A DNA stretch of 64,000 bases from Marinibactrum halimedae (GTDB lineage Bacteria; Pseudomonadota; Gammaproteobacteria; Pseudomonadales; Cellvibrionaceae). The notes under the pieces are model-generated. The model saw nothing but the letters and a program-made list of their open reading frames with translations. It was not told where the DNA came from and did no database searches. The stretch covers positions 119,512 to 183,511 of the forward strand of contig NZ_JAJQVM010000005.1 in assembly GCF_021234875.1 (NCBI RefSeq), given 5' to 3'. This document shows positions 58,203 to 64,000 of this stretch, one piece after another. Each line of letters begins with the position of its first letter. Position 1 is the first letter of the stretch. The translations under genes and the position numbers were made by a program.

Positions 58203-58226
58203 ATAAATGTAAACGTTTACATTTAT
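58203..58226. promoter_or_regulatory. 24-bp perfect palindrome of LacI-operator type upstream of tkt
   Basis: ATAAATGTAAAC and GTTTACATTTAT meet at a central CG with no spacer, giving 12-bp perfect arms. An even palindrome with a central CG within AAACGTTT is the usual form of LacI/GalR-family operators. It lies about 310 bp before the tkt start. No LacI-type gene is in the window. Confidence 0.75.
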
Positions 58227-58233
58227 GCTTGGT

Positions 58234-58506
58234 TTAGAGCAAGTTGATGGTGATGTCATCATCAGCTTTCTTAATTAAGATGGTCTGTATTCCATTTCTC
58301 GTAGTCGCAAATGAGTAACTAAAGTGCTTGAGTCCATCCACGATTCTGGGGTTAAGCAATCCGTGCGTTAGATCGTAAATGAGTAACCGCTGGTTTACTG
58401 CATAGCGGGAGTAGGGGAGAATACGTCCATTTTTAGCGGCAGTGTGGCGTTTGCCAAAAGAAGTACTGTGATTTGGCAAGCGGGCAGCATTGCTCGTTTC
58501 TTTCAT
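58234..58506 (-). CDS. Weak hypothetical ORF divergent from tkt
   Basis: A 90-codon frame starting at an ATG (58506), with a protein-like C-terminal half ([30 protein letters not shown]). I recognise no family. It has no clear ribosome-binding site and overlaps the expected tkt promoter area. It may be a decayed gene fragment or a chance frame. Confidence 0.25.
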   Translation of the reverse strand: MKETSNAARLPNHSTSFGKRHTAAKNGRILPYSRYAVNQRLLIYDLTHGLLNPRIVDGLKHFSYSFATTRNGIQTILIKKADDDITINLL

Positions 58507-58534
58507 TAGTATAAAAAGCAGGAGCCAAGAGCCC

Positions 58535-60532
58535 ATGTCATCCCGAACAGAACTCGCCAACGCCATTCGTGCCTTGAGTATGGACGCCGTTCAAAAAGCC
58601 AAATCTGGCCACCCTGGAGCCCCAATGGGCATGGCGGATATCGCCGAAGTCCTGTGGAACGACTATCTAAAACATAACCCAAAAAACCCAGATTGGGCTG
58701 ACCGTGACCGCTTTGTGCTGTCCAATGGTCATGGCTCTATGTTGATCTACTCCCTATTGCACTTGAGTGGTTATGATCTTCCGATTGAAGAGCTGAAAAA
58801 CTTCCGCCAGCTTCACTCCAAAACGCCAGGTCATCCTGAATACGGTTACGCCCCAGGCATCGAAACCACCACCGGCCCTCTTGGCCAAGGCATTGCCAAC
58901 GCTGTCGGTATGGCGGCAGCCGAGAAAATCTTGGCAGCGCAATTTAACCGCGATGGTTTCGATGTGGTTGATCACTACACCTACGCGTTCTTGGGCGATG
59001 GCTGCATGATGGAAGGTATTTCCCATGAGTCTTGCTCTTTAGCGGGCACCTTGGGCTTAGGCAAATTAATCGCATTCTACGATGACAACGGCATTTCCAT
59101 TGATGGTGAAGTGGAAGGCTGGTTCACCGATGACACGCCAAAACGCTTCGAGTCTTACGGCTGGCAAGTGATTCCGGGTGTGGATGGCCACGATAGCAGC
59201 GCCATCAAAGCGGCAATCGAAGAAGCTCGCAAAGAAAGCGACAAGCCAACCTTAATTTGCTGCAAAACCGTCATTGGTTTTGGCTCTCCGAACAAGCAAG
59301 GTAAAGAAGAGTGTCACGGTGCCCCATTAGGTGACGACGAAATTGCATTGGTTCGCAAAACCCTGAACTGGGATCACGCCCCATTTGAGGTGCCTGATGA
59401 AGTTTACGCCGGTTGGGATGCCACCAAAGCGGGTGAGCAAAAAGAAGCTGAGTGGAACGAAGTGTTCGCCGCTTATAAAGCTGCCCACCCAGAATTGGCT
59501 GCTGAATTTGAGCGCCGTGTTGTTAACGGTGAGTTGCCAGCGGACTTCAGCGAAAAAGCCGATGCTTACATTCGTGAGTGCCAAGAGAAGGCGGAAAAAG
59601 TCGCCTCTCGTAAAGCCTCTCAAAATACACTCAATGCCTACGGCCCATTGTTACCAGAATTCCTGGGTGGCTCCGCTGACTTGGCAGGCTCTAACCTGAC
59701 CATCTGGAACGGTTGTAAAGGCGTGAGTGCGGAAGACGCTTCCGGTAACTACATGTACTACGGCGTTCGTGAATTTGGTATGAGTGCCATCATGAATGGT
59801 TTGGCGTTGCACGGCGGTTTTGTTGTCTACGGTGCGACCTTCTTGATGTTCATGGAATACGCTCGTAATGCGGTGCGCATGGCCGCATTGATGAAGCAGC
59901 GTTCGATTTTTGTCTACACTCATGATTCCATCGGCTTGGGTGAAGATGGCCCAACTCACCAACCGGTAGAACAAGTAACCGCGTTGCGTGTTACCCCGAA
60001 TATGCGTACTTGGCGCCCTTGTGACACCGTTGAGTCTGCGGTGGCTTGGAAAGAAGCCATTGAGCGCACCGATGGCCCGGCATCATTGATTTTCTCTCGT
60101 CAGGGTTTAGCGCCGATGCCACGTACTGAAGAGCAACTGGCGAATGTGGCTAAAGGTGGTTACGTACTGAAAGACACCCCTTCTACCCCAGATGCCATCT
60201 TGATCGCGACGGGTTCTGAAGTAGAGCTGGCCATGAACGCCGCAGTAAAACTGGAAGAGTCTGGTAAAGCGGTTCGCGTTGTTTCTATGCCGTGTACAGA
60301 AGCGTTCGACGCGCAAAGTGCCGAGTACAAACAATCGGTATTGCCATTAGAAGTTACCGCGCGCGTTGCTGTTGAAGCATTGCATGCAGACTTCTGGTTC
60401 AAATACGTTGGTTTAGACGGCCGTGTTGTGGGTATGACCACCTTCGGTGAGTCTGCACCAGGCGGACAGCTGATGGAGCACTTCGGCTTCACCGTTGACA
60501 ACGTTGTTGCGGTGACATCAGAACTGCTTTAA
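58535..60532 (+). CDS. tkt: Transketolase
   Basis: Thiamine-diphosphate enzyme of the pentose phosphate pathway transferring two-carbon ketol units; it also produces erythrose 4-phosphate. [32 protein letters not shown], the ThDP motif [12 protein letters not shown] and the pyrimidine-domain [21 protein letters not shown] are present. 665 residues from the ATG at 58535 ([14 protein letters not shown]), with CAGGAG upstream; earlier in-frame ATGs give an unlikely leader. It leads the tkt-epd-pgk cluster, with a hairpin separating it from epd. Confidence 0.98.
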   Translation: MSSRTELANAIRALSMDAVQKAKSGHPGAPMGMADIAEVLWNDYLKHNPKNPDWADRDRFVLSNGHGSMLIYSLLHLSGYDLPIEELKNFRQLHSKTPGHPEYGYAPGIETTTGPLGQGIANAVGMAAAEKILAAQFNRDGFDVVDHYTYAFLGDGCMMEGISHESCSLAGTLGLGKLIAFYDDNGISIDGEVEGWFTDDTPKRFESYGWQVIPGVDGHDSSAIKAAIEEARKESDKPTLICCKTVIGFGSPNKQGKEECHGAPLGDDEIALVRKTLNWDHAPFEVPDEVYAGWDATKAGEQKEAEWNEVFAAYKAAHPELAAEFERRVVNGELPADFSEKADAYIRECQEKAEKVASRKASQNTLNAYGPLLPEFLGGSADLAGSNLTIWNGCKGVSAEDASGNYMYYGVREFGMSAIMNGLALHGGFVVYGATFLMFMEYARNAVRMAALMKQRSIFVYTHDSIGLGEDGPTHQPVEQVTALRVTPNMRTWRPCDTVESAVAWKEAIERTDGPASLIFSRQGLAPMPRTEEQLANVAKGGYVLKDTPSTPDAILIATGSEVELAMNAAVKLEESGKAVRVVSMPCTEAFDAQSAEYKQSVLPLEVTARVAVEALHADFWFKYVGLDGRVVGMTTFGESAPGGQLMEHFGFTVDNVVAVTSELL

Positions 60533-60570
60533 GGCTACGCCTTCCGCCGGTAACACCGGATGCAGTCAGT

Positions 60571-60600
60571 AAGAAAGGGCGGTAACATCCGCCCTTTCTT
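60571..60600 (+). terminator. Hairpin between tkt and epd
   Basis: Perfect 12-bp stem AAGAAAGGGCGG / CCGCCCTTTCTT with a 6-base loop, whose right arm ends in T-rich sequence. It lies 39 bases past the tkt stop and 27 before the epd start, so it may terminate or attenuate read-through. Confidence 0.75.
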
Positions 60601-60626
60601 ATGTCTGTTAATAAAAGAGAATCAAT

Positions 60627-61646
60627 ATGGCCGTTCGCATTGCCATTAATGGTTATGGCCGCATAGGTCGCTGTTTACTCCGCGCTATTTATGAGCGTGA
60701 TTTACACGATCAGTTGCAGGTAGTTGCTATCAATGAATTGGCCGATGTCAAAACCATCGCGCATCTAACCAAGTACGATTCAACCCATGGGCGCTTTCCT
60801 TTGTCGGTTGATGTGATTGGTGAAGATTTAGAAATCGCATCAAAAAAAGTGAAAATTACTCACGAGAGTGAGACGAGTTCATTGCCTTGGAAAGCTTTGG
60901 ATGTGGATTTAGTGGCGGAGTGTACGGGCAGCTTTTCGGATCGGGCGACGGCGCAACATCACATTGATGTGGGCGCGAAGCGTTTGCTCTTCTCTCACCC
61001 GGCCACCAATGAAGTGGATGCCACCATCGTTTATGGGTTTAACCAAACCGAGTTAAGTGGTGCACAAACCATCGTTTCTAATGCCAGTTGTTCTACGAAT
61101 TGCATTATTCCGATTATCAAAATACTGCACGATCATTTTGGTATTAACAGCGGCGTGACGACGACAATTCACTCGGCCATGCACGACCAACCCGTTATTG
61201 ATGCTTATCATCACACGGATTTACGCAAAACCCGCGCGGCATTTGCCTCAATTATCCCTGTCGACACCGGTCTCGATAAAGGTATCGATCGGCTTTTGCC
61301 TGAGCTTGCGGGTCGCTTTGAAAGTTTGGCCATGCGCGTGCCAACGGTGAATGTCTCCGCCATTGATTTATCTGTCGTGGTGGAAAAAGCCGTCTCGGCG
61401 CAAGAGGTGAATCAGGTTTTGTCGGCAGCGGCAAAAGGGGAATTTAATTCCATTTTAGGTTACACCGAAGAGCCCTTAGCCTCGTGCGATTTTAATCACG
61501 ATACTCGCTCAGGCATTGTTGATGCCAGTCAAACACGAGTGGCTGGGAAACACTTAATTAAAATTCATACGTGGTTTGATAACGAGTGGGGGTATGCCAA
61601 TCGCATGGTGGATGTGATTCAGCATTGGTCAACCCTATGGGTGTAA
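60627..61646 (+). CDS. epd: D-erythrose-4-phosphate dehydrogenase
   Basis: GAPDH-family enzyme that oxidises erythrose 4-phosphate to 4-phosphoerythronate for pyridoxal phosphate synthesis. The N-terminal VRIAINGYGRIGRCLLRAIYE and VVAINELADVKTIAHLTKYDSTHGRF, the catalytic SNASCSTNCIIP and the TTIHSAMHDQPVIDAYHH stretch match E. coli Epd more closely than GapA. 339 residues. It lies between tkt and pgk as in enteric and Pseudomonas genomes. A glycolytic GAPDH role cannot be fully excluded by sequence alone. Confidence 0.93.
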   Translation: MAVRIAINGYGRIGRCLLRAIYERDLHDQLQVVAINELADVKTIAHLTKYDSTHGRFPLSVDVIGEDLEIASKKVKITHESETSSLPWKALDVDLVAECTGSFSDRATAQHHIDVGAKRLLFSHPATNEVDATIVYGFNQTELSGAQTIVSNASCSTNCIIPIIKILHDHFGINSGVTTTIHSAMHDQPVIDAYHHTDLRKTRAAFASIIPVDTGLDKGIDRLLPELAGRFESLAMRVPTVNVSAIDLSVVVEKAVSAQEVNQVLSAAAKGEFNSILGYTEEPLASCDFNHDTRSGIVDASQTRVAGKHLIKIHTWFDNEWGYANRMVDVIQHWSTLWV

Positions 61647-61775
61647 TCACTCCTTTCAAATATGTGGTTTGTTAAGAGCGGCGTCAACCTTTATTAAATA
61701 CGTTAAAAATAACAACGCTATAAAAAATAGAAACGATTAATTTTTTTTCATTTGAAAATATTAATTTTTAGAACG

Positions 61776-61807
61776 ACTAACGATTAGAAAAACTAACGAT
61801 TAAAAAA
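61776..61807. repeat. 16-bp tandem duplication upstream of pgk
   Basis: ACTAACGATTAGAAAA (61776-61791) is followed directly by ACTAACGATTAAAAAA (61792-61807), with one difference. It abuts the GAGG ribosome-binding site of pgk. Confidence 0.88.
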
Positions 61808-61819
61808 GAGGAACACACT

Positions 61820-62980
61820 ATGTCAGTCACCTCCATGATGGATCTTGAGCTTGCAGGTAAGCGTGTTTTAATTCGTGAAGATTTAAATGTCCCGATCAAA
61901 GATGGCAAAGTTACTTCAGATGCCCGTATTAAAGCGGCGTTACCGACCATCGAGCATGCATTAAAAGCGGGCGCGAAAGTGATTGTTATGTCGCACTTGG
62001 GCCGCCCTGAAGAAGGCAAATTTGAAGAGGTTTATTCACTGGCGCCCGTGGCGAACTATTTGAGTGAATGTCTTGGTCGTGACGTGCCAGTGGTTAAAGA
62101 GTTTTCCAATGGCGTAGAGGTTGCGGACGGTGAATTAGTGTTATTGGAAAATGTGCGCTTTAACGTCGGTGAGAAAAAAGACGACGAAGCATTATCCAAA
62201 GCGTATGCGCAACTGTGTGATATTTTTGTTATGGATGCCTTCGGTACAGCCCACCGTGCACAAGCGTCGACCCACGGTGTAGCAAAATTCGCCCCGGTTG
62301 CGTGCGCTGGCCCATTATTGGCAGCGGAATTAGACGCATTAGAAAAAGCGTTGGCCAATCCTGCAAGACCTTTAGTCGCTATTGTGGGTGGTTCAAAAGT
62401 ATCGACAAAACTTGAAGTATTAGAAACATTGTCGGACAAAGTTGATCAGCTGATTGTGGGTGGCGGTATAGCCAATACGTTCTTAGCCGCTTCTGATAAG
62501 GGCGTGGGCAAGTCGTTGTATGAGCCGGATTTAATTCCTAAAGCTAAGGCGTTGATGGAAAAATGCCACATTCCTGTTCCTACGGATGTCGTGGTGGGGA
62601 ATGAGTTTTCAGAAAGTGCCACCGCCACACTCAAAGATGCCGCAGACGTTACCGACGACGACATGATTTTTGATATCGGCCCCGATACCTCCAGTGCGCT
62701 TGCTGATATTTTAAAAGAGGCCAAAACCATTATCTGGAATGGCCCGGTGGGTGTATTCGAATTCGACCAATTCGGTGAAGGTACCAAATCGCTTTCACTG
62801 GCTATCGCAGACAGTGACGGGTTTTCCATTGCCGGCGGTGGCGATACGTTAGCAGCGGTAGATAAATACGAAATCGCAGACAAAGTCTCTTACATTTCGA
62901 CGGGCGGTGGTGCTTTCCTTGAATATGTTGAAGGAAAAACCCTTCCGGCTGTGGCGGTGTTGGAAGCGCGTTCAAAGTAA
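61820..62980 (+). CDS. pgk: Phosphoglycerate kinase
   Basis: Glycolytic kinase interconverting 1,3-bisphosphoglycerate and 3-phosphoglycerate. [81 protein letters not shown] and the C-terminal [15 protein letters not shown]...[15 protein letters not shown] are all conserved. 386 residues. GAGG lies ten bases before the ATG. The usual next gene, fba, does not follow; a foreign-looking island does. Confidence 0.99.
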   Translation: MSVTSMMDLELAGKRVLIREDLNVPIKDGKVTSDARIKAALPTIEHALKAGAKVIVMSHLGRPEEGKFEEVYSLAPVANYLSECLGRDVPVVKEFSNGVEVADGELVLLENVRFNVGEKKDDEALSKAYAQLCDIFVMDAFGTAHRAQASTHGVAKFAPVACAGPLLAAELDALEKALANPARPLVAIVGGSKVSTKLEVLETLSDKVDQLIVGGGIANTFLAASDKGVGKSLYEPDLIPKAKALMEKCHIPVPTDVVVGNEFSESATATLKDAADVTDDDMIFDIGPDTSSALADILKEAKTIIWNGPVGVFEFDQFGEGTKSLSLAIADSDGFSIAGGGDTLAAVDKYEIADKVSYISTGGGAFLEYVEGKTLPAVAVLEARSK

Positions 62981-63032
62981 GTGGGGTTTATTTGGGGTTC
63001 AAAGGAGTGAGCCTTTTAGAGAGGATTTTAAA

Positions 63033-63386
63033 ATGACAGCACTCAATCCTTTAGAAGGTATTTTTGCTTGGGCGGAATTCCTTATTGAGAGGGATCAAAT
63101 TAAACTTGATTCCAAGGGGGTTACATTTGATTTTTATGGTAATGAAGAAGAAAGTTATTTAGTTATTGAGTTGTATACATCTGACACATCTGTTATCCAA
63201 TATACGTTAGATGCAACCAATAAAATGAAATCTCTTGAGAAGATTTTTCTGTTACTACAGAAAATGAATTTTAATGGTGAGAAGCTTTTGGAGTATATTT
63301 CATCATTGTCATATTCTGAATCAGAAATTGGGGATATTGCTCAGATTGGTGATTTAGATATCATCAAAAAATTAATATCAAGTTAA
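63033..63386 (+). CDS. Hypothetical acidic protein
   Basis: 117 residues starting MTALNPLEGIFAWAEFLIERDQ, from an ATG at 63033 with GAGAGGAT upstream. It is acidic, with an alternating beta/helix look, and has no signal peptide or membrane segment. I recognise no family. Its codon use is strongly AT-rich (many TTT, ATT, GAA), unlike pgk just upstream, which suggests recent acquisition. It lies 11 bp before a small ORF and a YafO-like toxin remnant. An immunity or antitoxin-like role is possible but not shown. Confidence 0.6.
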   Translation: MTALNPLEGIFAWAEFLIERDQIKLDSKGVTFDFYGNEEESYLVIELYTSDTSVIQYTLDATNKMKSLEKIFLLLQKMNFNGEKLLEYISSLSYSESEIGDIAQIGDLDIIKKLISS

Positions 63387-63397
63387 GGAGGCTAAAA

Positions 63398-63553
63398 GTG
63401 ACTTTAGATAAGGACAGTAAGAAACGGAAGCTGACAAAAAAAGGCGATAGTCCTATTAGTGATAGTACCCTAAGAAAGGCATCTCAAAAGGCTGAAAAGG
63501 ATTTAATGAGCCCTCGAGTTGTCAAGAAAGGAGGTTTTACTGAATGGACGTAA
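63398..63553 (+). CDS. Small basic ORF upstream of a YafO-like toxin (possible antitoxin)
   Basis: A 51-codon frame from a GTG at 63398, preceded by AAGGAGG, with the sequence MTLDKDSKKRKLTKKGDSPISD... and ending GGFTEWT. It is lysine-rich in the first half and overlaps the next gene's ATG by 10 bp. The strong ribosome-binding site and the overlap suggest translational coupling, a layout common in toxin-antitoxin pairs. It does not look like YafN, the partner in E. coli. Confidence 0.5.
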   Translation: MTLDKDSKKRKLTKKGDSPISDSTLRKASQKAEKDLMSPRVVKKGGFTEWT

Positions 63554-63901
63554 AGGTATTTACATCCAGTGTAATAGAAAGTTCCATGCCTGAAGATGAG
63601 CTTCAAGAATTGGTTGCTAAGTTTAAGCGATATAAGCAAACAAATGTGGCTCCATTAGAGTTTGGTCGCGATGCATCCTACGATAGGCCTAACGCTGCAA
63701 GAGAAGAAGAATTATTTGCAGGCTAATAGAAAGTGGAGTTTGCGAACAGTCCAATTTAAAAGAACAAGCGACACTGCCTTAATCTATTGCTATGGTTGGA
63801 GTAACCCTACTCATTATCTGCTTATAGCTGTAATAGAAGATGCCCATAGAAAGGCAAATAATACTTTATTTATGGGAACCTCTATAAATTCGTTTTTTTA
63901 G
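63544..63901 (+). pseudogene. YafO-family toxin gene broken by a frameshift
   Basis: Frame 1, from the ATG at 63544 with AAAGGAGG upstream, reads MDVKVFTSSVIESSMPEDEL then ELVAKFKRYKQTNVAPLEFGRDASYDRP and stops at 63724. It resembles the N-terminal half of E. coli YafO, a ribosome-dependent mRNA interferase. The next frame continues from about 63725 with ANRKWSLRTVQFKRTSDTALIYCYGW, matching the YafO segment around QFSRTNDEAHLVYCQG. The two halves abut at AREEELFAG/ANRKW, so a small indel near 63712-63730 has split the gene. The C-terminus (MGTSINSFF) looks altered too. Probably inactive, unless sequencing error or frameshifting restores it. Confidence 0.7.
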
Positions 63902-64000
63902 CGCGATAATTTTCTAATTTTTTCTACCGGAACATTTACCGAAAATAATTATCATTACGCATTTATTTACAAAAATATTGGATAAAAATTCGTTCTTTTG
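63902..64000. other. AT-rich end of window
   Basis: Last 99 bases after the toxin remnant. They are AT-rich with no frame or motif that I can support. Confidence 0.6.

Larger units (their letters stand above)
58114..58534. other. Spacer between the TonB gene and tkt
   Basis: Contains the terminator of the BlaI operon (58139-58162), a 24-bp palindrome (58203-58226) and a weak minus-strand ORF (58234-58506). The tkt promoter should lie here. No tRNA or structured RNA recognised. Confidence 0.7.

Noticed and set aside
60627..61646. Glycolytic GapA instead of Epd
   Set aside because: The INELAD and SAMHDQ segments and the position between tkt and pgk match Epd; GapA usually differs at these places.
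1..64000. tRNA, rRNA, insertion sequences or prophage genes
   Set aside because: No clover-leaf with a conserved T-loop, no rRNA motif, no transposase, integrase or phage structural protein was recognised in either strand.

Overview
The window is a continuous chromosomal segment of a gammaproteobacterium with moderate GC content. Gene order over much of it matches what I know of Pseudomonas: hemW-rdgB-DUF4426-metW-metX, yggT-proC-yggS facing pilT-pilU, then ruvX-yqgE-tonB-gshB facing the pilGHIJK-chpABC chemosensory cluster, and later metK-regulator-tkt-epd-pgk. Codon use and spacer composition look less GC-rich than Pseudomonas, so a marine relative (Oceanospirillales/Saccharospirillaceae type) is more likely. 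I cannot name the genus from sequence alone.

Layout. 1-4314 (+): heme biosynthesis, hemC (5' end outside the window), hemD, hemX, hemY. 4384-17826 (-): ubiD, a FadL-type outer-membrane protein, rho, trxA, ppk, an orphan hybrid histidine kinase, hemW and rdgB. 17810-24784 (-): DUF4426 protein, metW, metX, a dynamin-like GTPase, yggT, proC, yggS. 24945-27258 (+): retraction ATPases pilT and pilU. 27274-30411 (-): ruvX, yqgE, a TonB protein, gshB. 30708-45517 (+): the type IV pilus chemosensory (Pil-Chp) operon, whose centre is a ChpA kinase of about 2,764 residues. 45519-51120 (-): rsmE and the SAM cycle (metF, ahcY, metK), with an ArsR-methyltransferase fusion regulator of the SahR type and a 32-bp palindromic operator. 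51381-54784 (-): a RimK-like ATP-grasp / inactive transglutaminase-7TM / retropepsin-like trio. 55308-58113 (+): a BlaI repressor, an M56 (BlaR-like) protease fused to TonB, and a second TonB protein. 58535-62980 (+): tkt, epd, pgk. 63033-63901 (+): an AT-rich island with a hypothetical gene, a small basic ORF and a YafO-like toxin gene broken by a frameshift.

How genes work together: PilT/PilU supply pilus retraction, and PilG-PilK/ChpA-C control motility and probably cAMP signalling. MetF, AhcY and MetK form the activated-methyl cycle, probably repressed by the SahR-like protein. Tkt, Epd and Pgk link the pentose phosphate pathway, PLP precursor synthesis and glycolysis. HemC/D/X/Y belong to tetrapyrrole synthesis; HemW is probably a heme chaperone.

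The least expected feature is structural. At least nine intergenic spacers carry short perfect or near-perfect tandem duplications with 13-18 bp periods, each of different sequence, and two of them run across a stop codon. Coding regions (hemX, chpA, the M56 gene) carry similar duplications, but only in multiples of 3 bp. No tRNA, rRNA, CRISPR array, insertion sequence or prophage was recognised.
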